Shown piece after piece: positions 28,152 to 36,999 of a stretch of 64,000 nucleotides of DNA. The number at the start of each line of letters is the position of its first letter. Position 1 is the first letter of the stretch. The notes below the pieces were generated by a model. That model worked only from the letters and a program-made list of their open reading frames with translations, made no database searches and was not told where the DNA came from. The position numbers and the translations under genes are program-made. This DNA comes from an uncultured Pelagibacteraceae bacterium. Its GTDB lineage: Bacteria > Pseudomonadota > Alphaproteobacteria > Pelagibacterales > Pelagibacteraceae. The stretch covers positions 48,815 to 112,814 of the forward strand of contig CACHRU010000003.1 in NCBI GenBank assembly GCA_902582345.1, given 5' to 3'.

Positions 28152-29227
28152 TAAATTTTAAGTCCAGGCCCTTTCATGAAGGGAGCATTCAAATCTAGTG
28201 GCCATCTAGATCTTGCTTTAAATTCTAAATCATTAATTAAATTTTTTTTAAATCTCTTAATCCCAGCCCAAGCAATCATTGCCGCATTATCACCACAAAA
28301 TTCAAGCTTTGGAAAAAGAGGTATAAATTTCATCTTTTTAGAAACTAAAATTAATTCTTTTTTTATTGCAGCATTAGCGGCAACTCCACCAGCAACTACA
28401 AAATTACTATTTTGTTTTCCTGTTTCATAAGTAAATTTTTCCATCGCAATTTTAGTTTTTTTTGAAAGAATCTGGATAACAGTATCTTGAAAAGATGCAG
28501 CAAGATTATATTTGAAATTAGAATTCATTTTTACTTTTTTTGTTTCTCTTAAAACTGCAGTCTTGAGACCAGCAAAAGATAAATTACATCCTGCTCGATT
28601 AATTATAGGTTGAGGAAGTTTAAAAATTTTTTTGTTACCTTTTTTTGCATAAAGTTCAATAACTTTTCCTCCTGGATAACTAAGATTTAACATCTTTGCC
28701 GTTTTGTCGAAAGCCTCTCCTAATGCATCATCTATAGTTGTACCTAGTTGCTTATAATTATCTACGTCATGAACAATAAGATATTGAGAATGTCCACCTG
28801 ATATTAAAAGAAGTAGATAGGGAAAATCTAACTTATTTTCCAACCCCGGACTCAAAGCATGCCCCTCTAAATGATTAACTGCTATAAAAGGTTTTTTTAA
28901 TATTCCTGCTATTGTCTTTCCAATACTTAAACCAACTCCCAAACAAACTATCAGTCCGGGGCCTGCAGTTGCTGCCACCCCGTCTATTTCATTTAAACTT
29001 ACTTTACTTTTTTTTATAGCTTTATGAATGATGAAATCAATATTCTCAACATGTGCCCGAGCCGCTAACTCAGGTACAACACCACCAAATTTTTCATGTT
29101 CTTTTGTTTGACTTGAAACTACATTAGCTAAGATATCCGCTGTTCCTGCTTGATTTTCTCTTATTACCGCTGCGGCTGTTTCGTCGCAACTAGTCTCAAT
29201 ACCTAAAAAAGTAAGTTTTTTTTTCAT
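28151..29227 (-). CDS. tsaD: tRNA N6-threonylcarbamoyladenosine transferase TsaD
   Basis: Transfers the threonylcarbamoyl group to A37 of ANN-decoding tRNAs, with TsaB, TsaC and TsaE. The 358-residue ASKHA-fold protein shows LGIETSCDETAAAV at the start, VPELAARAHVENI, the metal-binding NHLEGHALSP (about 122-131), LLISGGHSQ, and the late FCGDNAAMIAWAG with another metal ligand. It is divergent from hemC, 38 bases away. Confidence 0.97.
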   Translation of the reverse strand: MKKKLTFLGIETSCDETAAAVIRENQAGTADILANVVSSQTKEHEKFGGVVPELAARAHVENIDFIIHKAIKKSKVSLNEIDGVAATAGPGLIVCLGVGLSIGKTIAGILKKPFIAVNHLEGHALSPGLENKLDFPYLLLLISGGHSQYLIVHDVDNYKQLGTTIDDALGEAFDKTAKMLNLSYPGGKVIELYAKKGNKKIFKLPQPIINRAGCNLSFAGLKTAVLRETKKVKMNSNFKYNLAASFQDTVIQILSKKTKIAMEKFTYETGKQNSNFVVAGGVAANAAIKKELILVSKKMKFIPLFPKLEFCGDNAAMIAWAGIKRFKKNLINDLEFKARSRWPLDLNAPFMKGPGLKI

Positions 29228-29265
29228 AAGATACTTTAATATAAATTATATATTTTAATTTATAA

Positions 29266-30186
29266 ATGATTAATAAAATTATAATTGGGTCCAGAAAAAG
29301 TAAGCTTTCATTAGCTTACACAAAAAAAGTAAAAGAGCTAATCGCAAAATCTTGCAAGTTTTCTAAGTCTAAAATTTATTTTAAAGGAATAAAAACATCA
29401 GGCGACTTATTAAGTAAAAAAAAAATTTCTCAAATAGGAGGAAAGAATTTGTTTTGCAGGGAAATAGAACAAAAACTTTTGAATAAAGAAATTGATATAG
29501 CTGTCCATTCATTAAAAGATTTGGACTCACTAGAAACAAAGGGACTTGTAATACAGGCTTTTATAAAAAGAAATGATCCTAGAGATGCTTTTGTTTCTAA
29601 AAAATTAAAAAATTTTTTTGTGTCATCTACTGCAATCATTGGATCGAGCTCACGACGAAGAGAGTTACAAATAAGGTTGTTAAATAATAATTTGAAAATT
29701 AAAAATATTCGTGGAAATGTTGACACAAGAATAAAAAAAATTGATCAAGGAGAGTACGACGGTGTAGTTTTAGCAATGGCAGGACTTAAATCTCTTAATC
29801 TCGATGCCCGTGTTAAAAAGATTTTTTCTATCAAAGAATTCTTGCCAACAGCTGGTCAAGGAGTCATAGCAGTACAATGTAGAGCAAAAGATGAAAAAAT
29901 TAAAAATATTCTCAACAAGATAAACCATAAAAGAACAGAAATATGCGCAATAGCTGAGAGAAGTTTTTTAAAGACCTTGGGCGGTGATTGCGATACCGCT
30001 TTAGGTTGTTATGCTGAACTAAAAAATAAAAAAATTAAACTTAAGGCTCAACTTTTTTCTGACAACGGTTTTAGGGTTTTTAATTTATCAAAAACTGGAA
30101 ATGTAAAAAATCCTTTTTTACTTGGAAAAAAACTTGGAAATGAAATGCTAAAAAAAGCAGGAAGTAATTTTAAAAAAAAAAGATGA
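29266..30186 (+). CDS. hemC: Porphobilinogen deaminase (hydroxymethylbilane synthase)
   Basis: Polymerises four porphobilinogens into hydroxymethylbilane. The 306-residue protein has IIIGSRKSKLSLAYT at the start, AVHSLKDLDSLE with the catalytic Asp (about 86), IGSSSRRRELQI, NIRGNVDTRI, and LGGDCDTALGCYA where the Cys attaches the dipyrromethane cofactor (about 244). There is no Shine-Dalgarno before the ATG, and a TATATT lies 12-17 bases upstream, so the leader may be only a few bases. It overlaps hemD. Confidence 0.96.
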   Translation: MINKIIIGSRKSKLSLAYTKKVKELIAKSCKFSKSKIYFKGIKTSGDLLSKKKISQIGGKNLFCREIEQKLLNKEIDIAVHSLKDLDSLETKGLVIQAFIKRNDPRDAFVSKKLKNFFVSSTAIIGSSSRRRELQIRLLNNNLKIKNIRGNVDTRIKKIDQGEYDGVVLAMAGLKSLNLDARVKKIFSIKEFLPTAGQGVIAVQCRAKDEKIKNILNKINHKRTEICAIAERSFLKTLGGDCDTALGCYAELKNKKIKLKAQLFSDNGFRVFNLSKTGNVKNPFLLGKKLGNEMLKKAGSNFKKKR

Positions 30187-30887
30187 ATATTATATTGACC
30201 AGACCTATAAACGATACAGAGAATCTTATGAATGATTTATTTAAAATTGGACATAACATTATACATATTCCTACCTTAAAAATAAAAAGCGCAAATCTAG
30301 ACCCTATAAGCATTAAAAATTTTGAAGCATTAATTTTTACAAGTTCAAATGCGGTTAAGAATATTAATCTTAAGGAAGATAAAAAAAATATAAAATGTTT
30401 TTGCGTAGGAACTATAACTGAAAAAATTGCAAGAGCTAACGGTTTTACTAAAACAATCTCAGCTAGTGGAAATGTAAACGCCCTAAAAAACTTAATAATA
30501 AATTCAAAAGAGCTCAACAAAAATGATAATTTAGCTTATATTTGTGGAGATCAGATTTCTTATGATTTAGATAAAGAATTGGAAAAAGAGGGTTTTAAAG
30601 TAAAAAAAATCACCAATTATTTTTCTGAAAAAATAACTGATTTAAATGATGCAAACCTTAATTTGATAAATAAATATCCACCGAATGTTATTTTTGTCTA
30701 CTCTTTAAGAAGTGCTGAGAGTTTTATTGATATAATCAATAATTATTCTTTAGCTCCAATGATGACACAATGCAAAGTAATGTGTATAAGTAAAAAAATT
30801 AAAGATTTTTTTTTAAAATCTAAATGGACAAATATTCAAATTTTTAGTCCTGGAGAAGAAATTATTGAACTAGAAAAGCTACAATGA
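30183..30887 (+). CDS. hemD: Uroporphyrinogen-III synthase
   Basis: Closes and isomerises hydroxymethylbilane to uroporphyrinogen III. The sequence is divergent, as usual for this enzyme, but the 234-residue length, the start NIILTRPINDTENLM, the 'ALIFTSSNAVKNI' block (about 49-61), and 'NVIFVYSLRSAESFI' near 169-183 fit the two-domain fold. It overlaps hemC by four bases and the channel gene by four, completing the hemC-hemD pair. Confidence 0.88.
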   Translation: MNIILTRPINDTENLMNDLFKIGHNIIHIPTLKIKSANLDPISIKNFEALIFTSSNAVKNINLKEDKKNIKCFCVGTITEKIARANGFTKTISASGNVNALKNLIINSKELNKNDNLAYICGDQISYDLDKELEKEGFKVKKITNYFSEKITDLNDANLNLINKYPPNVIFVYSLRSAESFIDIINNYSLAPMMTQCKVMCISKKIKDFFLKSKWTNIQIFSPGEEIIELEKLQ

Positions 30888-31975
30888 ATGTACTTGAAAA
30901 CTTTACAAACTTATTTGTTGAAATTTGGCAGCAAGGGATAGCTGGAATTAATTTTACACAGATTGGTGTAGGTATAGTAATTTTTTTATTGTTTCTCTTA
31001 TTAAGAGGCTTAATCTCAAATTTTATTTTAAAAAGATTGCAAAACTATGTTGCCAAAACATCAAATAAGTTTGACGATGCTTTGGTTGAAGCTTCCACAG
31101 GGCCAGTTAAATTTCTTCCAATCGTTTTAGGAATTTTCGTTGCAAGTTCTTATATGGAATTTGATGGAAAAATGTCAGTTTTTGTAGATAACATTAACCG
31201 ATCTTTAATAACAATTTTAATATTTTGGCTTATACACCAAATTGTTGAACCACTTACTTATCTAATAAAAAGAGTAGAGGAACTTTTATCTAAAGATTTG
31301 TTAAATTGGGTTGTAAAAGCCAATAAAATTTTAATTATTTTTTTTGGTTTTGCGGCAACATTAGATATTTGGGGCATAAAAATTGCACCTATAATTGCTG
31401 GATTAGGTTTATTTGGTGTTGCAGTCGCTTTAGGTGCCCAAGATTTATTTAAAAATTTGATTTCAGGAGTTTTAGTTTTAGTAGAAAAAAGATTTAAAAT
31501 AGGCGATTGGATTTTTGTTGAAGGAATTACAGAAGGTATTGTAGAAAGAATTGGATTTAGATCAACGGTAATTAGAAAATTTGATAAATCGATTGCAACA
31601 ATTCCTAATTCTTCGTTCGCCGAAAATGCAGTGGTAAATATTAGTGAGACCACCAATTGGAGGATAAGTTGGATAATTACACTCCAGTACAACTCTACAG
31701 TAGATCAATTGAAAAACATAAGAGATCAAATTGAAAAATATATTGAGAATAATAAAGATTTTAAAATTGGAGAAGATACTGAGCACGCAGTAAGAATTGA
31801 TAAGTTTTCTGATAGTTCAATAGATCTTTATGTTAGATGTTTTACTAAAACCAATGAATGGAGTGAATGGCTCAAAGTAAAAGAAAGATTGGCTGTAGAA
31901 GTTAAAAAAATTGTTGAGAGCAATGGCGCATCATTTGCATTTCCAAGTACATCAATTTATGTGGAGAAAAACTGA
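30884..31975 (+). CDS. MscS-family mechanosensitive ion channel
   Basis: Small-conductance channel that opens under membrane tension and relieves osmotic down-shock. The 363-residue protein has a membrane N-terminal half with about five helices. The pore-lining TM3 is IIAGLGLFGVAVALGAQDLF (about 170-189), followed by the hallmark KNLISGVLVLVEKRFKIGDWI and the beta domain with RSTVIRKFDKSIATIPNS. The cytoplasmic cage runs to the C-terminus. It overlaps hemD by four bases and yggT by one. Confidence 0.93.
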   Translation: MNVLENFTNLFVEIWQQGIAGINFTQIGVGIVIFLLFLLLRGLISNFILKRLQNYVAKTSNKFDDALVEASTGPVKFLPIVLGIFVASSYMEFDGKMSVFVDNINRSLITILIFWLIHQIVEPLTYLIKRVEELLSKDLLNWVVKANKILIIFFGFAATLDIWGIKIAPIIAGLGLFGVAVALGAQDLFKNLISGVLVLVEKRFKIGDWIFVEGITEGIVERIGFRSTVIRKFDKSIATIPNSSFAENAVVNISETTNWRISWIITLQYNSTVDQLKNIRDQIEKYIENNKDFKIGEDTEHAVRIDKFSDSSIDLYVRCFTKTNEWSEWLKVKERLAVEVKKIVESNGASFAFPSTSIYVEKN

Positions 31976-32265
31976 TGAAGTCCGTACTAATTCTGTTTGA
32001 TAATATTGTTACACTTTATATTTGGGTATTAATTATAAACGCAATTTTAAGCTGGCTGGTAGCCTTCAATATTTTAAATACTGCCAATAGGCTCGTTTAT
32101 GCTTTCCTAGATGTTTCTTACAGGTTGACAGCACCACCATTAAATTTTATCAGAAGGTATATACCAAATTTAGGTTCTATAGACATATCACCTATAATTC
32201 TAATTCTTTTATTAATGTTTTTCAGAAATTTAATTTTTGAATTTCTTGCACCAGGTTTATTTTAA
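31975..32265 (+). CDS. YggT-family membrane protein
   Basis: Two-helix inner-membrane protein (96 residues) of unclear role; relatives are tied to osmotic stress in plants' plastids and bacterial cell division. The YggT pattern is complete: INAILSWLVAFN near 21-32, then LTAPPLNFIRRYIPNLGSID around 52-71 and a second TM with PIILILLLMFFRNLI. It shares one base with the channel gene and ends two bases before folD. Confidence 0.9.
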   Translation: MKSVLILFDNIVTLYIWVLIINAILSWLVAFNILNTANRLVYAFLDVSYRLTAPPLNFIRRYIPNLGSIDISPIILILLLMFFRNLIFEFLAPGLF

Positions 32266-32267
32266 AT

Positions 32268-33107
32268 ATGATAATTGACGGAAAAAAATTATCAATCGAA
32301 TTTATTAAAGAAGTTAAAGAAGAAGTTGAGACATTAAAAAAACAAGGAAAATCAATTGGACTCTCAGTAATTTTAATCGGAGAATATCCACCTAGTTTAA
32401 TTTATGTAAAAAATAAAGAAAAAAAAGCTAAAGAGGCAGGAATAATTTCTGAAGTTATTAAGTACCCAAACGAGGTGAGTGAAAATGAAGTTTTAAACAA
32501 GATAGAAGAGCTCAATCAAAATTCAAAAGTATCAGGCATACTTGTTCAATTGCCTTTACCAGGCCACATAAAAAAAGAAAAAATTATCAATGCAATTAAC
32601 CCGCTGAAAGATGTTGATGGTTTTCATCCAATAAATGTTGGGAACTTAGCTTCGGGAACTAATGCCATTACACCATGCACTCCACTAGGCTGCCTATATT
32701 TAATCAAAAGTGTTGAAAATAATCTTGAAGGCAAACATGCAGTAATTCTAGGCAGATCAAACTTGAATGGAAAACCGATGGCTCAACTGTTGTTAAAAGA
32801 AAATTGCACTGTAACCATAACACATTCAAAAACTAAAGACTTGAAATCAGAATGCAAAAAGGCCGATATATTAGTTGCAGCTGTTGGTGTAAAAGAATTA
32901 GTTAAAGGAGATTGGATTAAAAAAGGGGCAATCGTTATAGACGTAGGGATTAATAAGTCTAATGGTAAGATTATTGGCGATGTAGAATTTGACTCCTCTA
33001 AAGTTATGGCCAAAGCCATTACACCAGTGCCTGGTGGCGTGGGTCCTATGACCATAGCATGTCTCTTAAAAAATACATTAGAGTGCTTCAAAAAAACAAG
33101 TTTGTAA
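32268..33107 (+). CDS. folD: Methylene-THF dehydrogenase / methenyl-THF cyclohydrolase
   Basis: Bifunctional enzyme of one-carbon metabolism linking methylene-, methenyl- and formyl-tetrahydrofolate. The 279-residue protein has the active-site Lys/Tyr in PPSLIYVKNKEKKA (about 45-58), VQLPLPGHI, the signature KDVDGFHPINVG, the Rossmann GRSNLNGKPMA (about 163-173), and TPVPGGVGPMT near the end. Its Pro-rich loop at the end is intact. The photolyase gene follows 28 bases later. Confidence 0.97.
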   Translation: MIIDGKKLSIEFIKEVKEEVETLKKQGKSIGLSVILIGEYPPSLIYVKNKEKKAKEAGIISEVIKYPNEVSENEVLNKIEELNQNSKVSGILVQLPLPGHIKKEKIINAINPLKDVDGFHPINVGNLASGTNAITPCTPLGCLYLIKSVENNLEGKHAVILGRSNLNGKPMAQLLLKENCTVTITHSKTKDLKSECKKADILVAAVGVKELVKGDWIKKGAIVIDVGINKSNGKIIGDVEFDSSKVMAKAITPVPGGVGPMTIACLLKNTLECFKKTSL

Positions 33108-33135
33108 TTTTATATTCATTATATAATTTAACGAT

Positions 33136-34617
33136 ATGAAATTATTTCTAATTCTGGGAAATCAGCTATTTAACACCAAATATTTTAATAATTACAAAGA
33201 TCATATTTTCTTTATGGCTGAAGATCATGGTTTATGTACTTTTCAAAAACATCATAAATTAAAGATTCTTTTATTTTTATCATCAATGAGATCTTTTAAA
33301 GATGAACTGAAATCCAAAAAATTTAATTTAATTTACAAAGACCTCAATAAAGATTTTAAAATTCCTTATATAAACAAACTTGAAAAAATAATTAAAGAAA
33401 AAAAAATAAAAGAAATTTCTTTTTTTGAAATAGAAGATAAGTTTTTTGAAAAAAAAATTTTAAGTTTAAGTAAAAAAAATTCACTAAAGGTTAACCAAAT
33501 TAAATCACCAATGTTTATAATCGAAAGAAAAGAGTTTCAAAACTATCTTTCTAAAAATAAAAGACCTTTTATGGCAAATTTTTATAAAACTGTGAGAGTC
33601 AAAATGAATCTGCTTATGAACAGCAACGGTACCCCAAAGGGTAACAAGTGGAGTTTTGACGAGGAAAACCGAAAAAAACTTCCGAAATCTTTAAAAATTC
33701 CTCAAATTTCGAAGGTAAAAGAGACAAATCAGACAGCAATATTAAAAAAATTTATTAATAACAACTTTAAAGATCACCCAGGAGACACTGATAAATTTTG
33801 GTTTCCAACAACCAGGAAAGATGCGAACAAATGGTTAGATCAATTTTTGAAAGAAAGAATAAAACTATTTGGAGATTATGAAGATGCTGTTACAGATAAA
33901 TCAAATACAGTTTTTCATAGCGCTTTAAGTCCTCTTATTAATTTAGGATTAATCACTCCTGAAGAAATTTTAGAAAAACTAAAAAGAATTGAGAAAAAAA
34001 TACCGATAAATTCTCTTGAGGGATATATAAGACAAATTATTGGTTGGCGAGAATTTATGAGAGGAATTTATCAAAACTACGATCAAAAATTAGAAGATAC
34101 AAATTTTTTTAAGCATAAAAGAAAAATGAAAAAATCTTGGTATAACGGTTCAACAGGCCTAGATCCACTAGATCACGCGATAAAAAATGCATCTAATTTT
34201 GGGTGGTCACATCATATAGAAAGACTTATGATATTAGCAAACGTAATGAACTTGTGTGAGATAGAACCAAAACAAGTTTATAGATGGTTTATGGAAATGT
34301 TTGTAGACTCATCTGACTGGGTTATGTCTCCAAACGTTTATGGCATGGGACTGTTTAGCGATGGAGGTATTTTTGCAACAAAACCTTACATATGTGGATC
34401 AAGTTATTTTTTGAAAATGATGCATTTTAAGAAGGGACCTTGGTGTGAAATTATGGATGGATTATATTGGAAATTTATTGATAGGCATAAAAAGTTTTTT
34501 TTGACTAACCCAAGATTGGCAATGATGGTTAGAATTTCAGAAAAAATGAACAAAGAGAGAAAATTAAGAATTTTAAAAGCTGCAAATAGTTTTATAAAGG
34601 AAAATACAAATGGTTAA
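33136..34617 (+). CDS. Cryptochrome/photolyase-family protein (bacterial (6-4)/CryB-like branch)
   Basis: Predicted flavin-based light-dependent DNA repair enzyme of the branch that includes Agrobacterium PhrB (6-4 photolyase). In 493 residues: an antenna Rossmann domain beginning LFLILGNQLF, then the helical FAD domain with 'YIRQIIGWREFMRG' (about 296-309), GLDPLDHAI, FGWSHHIERLMILANVMNL, RWFMEMFVDSSDWVM and ATKPYICGSSYFLKMM. In cluster-bearing relatives the last motif leads into a short Cys-rich segment that ligates a 4Fe-4S cluster; here it reads HFKKGPWCEIMDGLYW, so the cluster is probably absent. Confidence 0.92.
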   Translation: MKLFLILGNQLFNTKYFNNYKDHIFFMAEDHGLCTFQKHHKLKILLFLSSMRSFKDELKSKKFNLIYKDLNKDFKIPYINKLEKIIKEKKIKEISFFEIEDKFFEKKILSLSKKNSLKVNQIKSPMFIIERKEFQNYLSKNKRPFMANFYKTVRVKMNLLMNSNGTPKGNKWSFDEENRKKLPKSLKIPQISKVKETNQTAILKKFINNNFKDHPGDTDKFWFPTTRKDANKWLDQFLKERIKLFGDYEDAVTDKSNTVFHSALSPLINLGLITPEEILEKLKRIEKKIPINSLEGYIRQIIGWREFMRGIYQNYDQKLEDTNFFKHKRKMKKSWYNGSTGLDPLDHAIKNASNFGWSHHIERLMILANVMNLCEIEPKQVYRWFMEMFVDSSDWVMSPNVYGMGLFSDGGIFATKPYICGSSYFLKMMHFKKGPWCEIMDGLYWKFIDRHKKFFLTNPRLAMMVRISEKMNKERKLRILKAANSFIKENTNG

Positions 34618-34957
34618 AGTGTTTTACAATAATTCTTGCAACATATGTAGAGCAGAAATTAATCATTATAAAAAATACAGCAACAACAAATTAGAGTGGA
34701 TTGATGTCACAAACAATAAATTAGCACAAGATCTAACCTCTAAATCCTACAGGGAGCTTTTAAGAAGAATGCACGTCATTCAAGATGGAAAAGTAATTGA
34801 TGGAGCCGAATCTTTTCTAATCATTTGGAAAAATGTCCCGAAATACAATTTTTTATATAAAATTTTTAAAGTAAAACCCTTATTCTTATTTCTAAAAATA
34901 TTCTATGAAATAGCTGCACTTTTTTTATTTTTAAAAAATAAGCATCTTTTAAAGTGA
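34610..34957 (+). CDS. DUF393 (DCC-type thiol-disulfide oxidoreductase-like) protein
   Basis: Thioredoxin-fold-like protein of the DUF393 family, often linked with photolyase genes. The 115-residue protein starts VKVFYNNSCNICRAEI; the CxxC pair is Cys9/Cys12. 'WIDVTNNK' and 'MHVIQDGKVIDGAESFLIIW' are family blocks, and a hydrophobic C-terminal helix (LFLFLKIFYEIAALFLFL) suggests membrane contact. Its redox activity is unproven. It overlaps the photolyase gene by eight bases. Confidence 0.88.
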   Translation: MVKVFYNNSCNICRAEINHYKKYSNNKLEWIDVTNNKLAQDLTSKSYRELLRRMHVIQDGKVIDGAESFLIIWKNVPKYNFLYKIFKVKPLFLFLKIFYEIAALFLFLKNKHLLK

Positions 34958-35088
34958 AAAAAAAAATTAATTTACCTAAAAAAATTTGCATTATTTGTGA
35001 AAGATCCTTTTCATGGAGAAAAAAATGGCGTTTAAATTGGGATAAAGTAAAATACTGTTCTAAAAAATGTTCTAAATCAAGGAGATAA
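34954..35088 (+). CDS. DUF2256 small zinc-ribbon-like protein (44 residues)
   Basis: Very short gene found by reading the gap between DUF393 and the phosphatase gene. It starts at GTG 34954, overlapping the previous TGA (GTGA), and ends TAA 35086-35088. The product has two Cys pairs, KICIICERSFSWRKKW and KYCSKKCSKSRR, which match the DUF2256 pattern (C-x2-C...F-x-WRKKW...YCS-x2-C). Members commonly lie beside photolyase genes; function unknown, presumably metal-binding. Confidence 0.87.
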   Translation: MKKKINLPKKICIICERSFSWRKKWRLNWDKVKYCSKKCSKSRR

Positions 35089-35090
35089 AA

Positions 35091-35639
35091 ATGAAATTTT
35101 TTATTATTTTTTTTATCATTATTAATCTTTTTTACTCAGATCTTAAAGCTTCTGAAGAGACAATCGAAAAGCTTAAAGCTGGAAAAAAAATAGTTTTTAT
35201 TAGGCATGCATTAGCACCAGGTGGGGGCGATCCAGAAAATTTTGATTTAAAAAAATGTAAAACACAAAGAAATTTAAATATAGAGGGAATTTCTCAGTCT
35301 AAAAATTTAGGAAATTTTTTTGAAAAAAATAAAATTAAAATTGATAAAGTTTTGAGTAGTGAATGGTGTAGATGTAAAGATACTGCTAAATTTGCCTTTA
35401 AAAACTATGAAACTTTTGACGGGCTGAACTCTTTTTTTTCAGACAAATTTAGAAAAAATAAAAAACAACAAATTACAAAACTATTGGATTATCTTGAAAA
35501 CTGGAATGAGAGTGGAAATTTGATTTTGATAACTCACTACGTAGTAATTCTGGAAATAATGGATAAATCTGCTTCTTCAGGTGAGATAATAGTAGCAGAC
35601 AAAAACTTAAATTATATTGGCAGTATAAGCGAATACTAA
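35091..35639 (+). CDS. Secreted histidine phosphatase-family protein
   Basis: Predicted periplasmic phosphatase of the phosphoglycerate-mutase-like family. The 182-residue protein has a signal peptide (KFFIIFFIIINLFYS...KAS), then the catalytic KIVFIRHALAPGGGDPENF with the phospho-accepting His (about 38), SSEWCRCKDTAKFAF with the second Arg, and ILITHYVV near residue 148 with the second His. RHG is RHA here, as in related secreted members. AGGAG at 35080-35084 is its ribosome site. The stop is nested (CTAA) with the opposing gene. Confidence 0.85.
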   Translation: MKFFIIFFIIINLFYSDLKASEETIEKLKAGKKIVFIRHALAPGGGDPENFDLKKCKTQRNLNIEGISQSKNLGNFFEKNKIKIDKVLSSEWCRCKDTAKFAFKNYETFDGLNSFFSDKFRKNKKQQITKLLDYLENWNESGNLILITHYVVILEIMDKSASSGEIIVADKNLNYIGSISEY

Positions 35640-36775
35640 TTCAATTTTAAGTGGCTTAAAATTTTTGGTATGTTGGACTTAAAATTAAAGAATCCTTTAT
35701 TAGAAAATTGCCAACAATATTGATCTTCAGGCTTAATAATATAACTCACTTCTAAATTTTTTTCTTTCGTTAATTTTTTTAAGAAAGTTAAGTTTTCCCC
35801 AACCGACGGATAAACCACATGAAAAAACTTTTGGTTTTCCAAAAAAGATCGTAATTGATTTCCGCTTAAAACTCCATTTTTGTTCTCAACCAAAGAAAAT
35901 TTACTCTCAAGTAATTTTCTTTTGAATTTAATTACTTTATCGTCAAGTTTTAGATATCTTTCATCATTTTTTAAAAGAACAAAATGGATTTGATTGTATT
36001 TAGAAAATTTAATTTTTTCGATATCTAAATCATTTTCAAATACAATCAAATTTTCATAATTATCGATTTTATCAGATAATTCAATTTTTTTTGGTTTGTA
36101 ATCTCTTTGATCTTTCAGCGGAATAGCGTCTTCGATAAGTTTAGTATTGTTGTATCTATTATTTGTAAATTTAGAAATATTAAATGATTTAGCCAAATAA
36201 TTTTTACCTTTGGTTTGAAGTCCAGCAACCCATCTCCAGCTTAAAGTATTAGAGGCCGCATCTCCGTCTAATAAATATTTCATAAAAAATTCAGCGCCTT
36301 TTTGCCAAGGTAATCTAAGCGTAAATATCCAAATACTTGCAAACCACATCCTTGAATGGTTATGCAAATAATTATTTTCTTTCAATTCTCTCACCCAATC
36401 GTTAAAACAATTGATATTAGTTTCTCCATTAATAGCTCTTAAGTAATTACTATCTTGATTAATTTCTTTCAGGTCTGATAAAAAATCTGACCAAACCTTG
36501 GGCCTTTGCTCAAGCCAACCTTTCCAGTAAATCCGCCAAAATATCTCTTGAATAAATTTTTCAACTTCTATGTAAGAATATTTATCCAAAACTTTTTTGA
36601 TCGTATCATACTCATTTATTAATCTATGAGTAAAATAGGGTGACAAACAAGAAACATTCTCTCTTTTATTTGGACCATAATCAAAATTTCTTTTCTGAGA
36701 GTACTCCTTAATTTTGTCACTTAAAAAAAAATCTAGTTGTTTTAGTGCTTCATTTTTTGAATTTTTAAAATTCAT
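35636..36775 (-). CDS. FAD-binding photolyase-like protein with flavin domain first (possible circular permutation)
   Basis: The first ~225 residues match the helical FAD domain that is normally C-terminal in photolyases: CLSPYFTHRLI, EKFIQEIFWRIYWKGWLEQRP, HNHSRMWFASIWIFTLRLPW and DGDAASNTLSWRWVAGLQT. The remaining ~150 residues look like an alpha/beta domain ('IHFVLLKNDERYLKLDD', 'FHVVYPSVGENLTFLKKL') where no antenna domain normally sits. Start chosen at the ATG of MNFKNSKNEALK (36773-36775), eight bases after a GAGAGGA site; the frame continues to 36805. Repair substrate is unknown. Confidence 0.85.
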   Translation of the reverse strand: MNFKNSKNEALKQLDFFLSDKIKEYSQKRNFDYGPNKRENVSCLSPYFTHRLINEYDTIKKVLDKYSYIEVEKFIQEIFWRIYWKGWLEQRPKVWSDFLSDLKEINQDSNYLRAINGETNINCFNDWVRELKENNYLHNHSRMWFASIWIFTLRLPWQKGAEFFMKYLLDGDAASNTLSWRWVAGLQTKGKNYLAKSFNISKFTNNRYNNTKLIEDAIPLKDQRDYKPKKIELSDKIDNYENLIVFENDLDIEKIKFSKYNQIHFVLLKNDERYLKLDDKVIKFKRKLLESKFSLVENKNGVLSGNQLRSFLENQKFFHVVYPSVGENLTFLKKLTKEKNLEVSYIIKPEDQYCWQFSNKGFFNFKSNIPKILSHLKLN

Positions 36776-36974
36776 TGTCATCTTCCTCTCTCCAACCATC
36801 AACAAATAATTTCCAGCAAGCCCAAGTTACACAAGGTATACCAACACAGAATCCTAATAAAACTCCATTTTGTTTTCCTAGATAAATTGATCCAAAGTGA
36901 GCACTCAAAATTGGAGGTATAACTAAAACTGAAGCGACAATTATGTATCTAATTATAAACGGGGGTCTTTTCAA
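36765..36974 (-). CDS. Small two-helix membrane protein
   Basis: A 69-residue protein with two hydrophobic stretches (IIRYIIVASVLVIPPILSA and VLLGFCVGIPCVTWACWKLF) and an acidic tail (REEDDNEF). I do not recognise a family. It overlaps the downstream photolyase-like gene by 11 bases, so translation is probably coupled, and it starts 25 bases after the SDR gene. A partner role for the photolyase-like protein is only a guess. Confidence 0.7.
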   Translation of the reverse strand: MKRPPFIIRYIIVASVLVIPPILSAHFGSIYLGKQNGVLLGFCVGIPCVTWACWKLFVDGWREEDDNEF

Positions 36975-36999
36975 ATTAAGATCTCCTTAAACTAAATTT

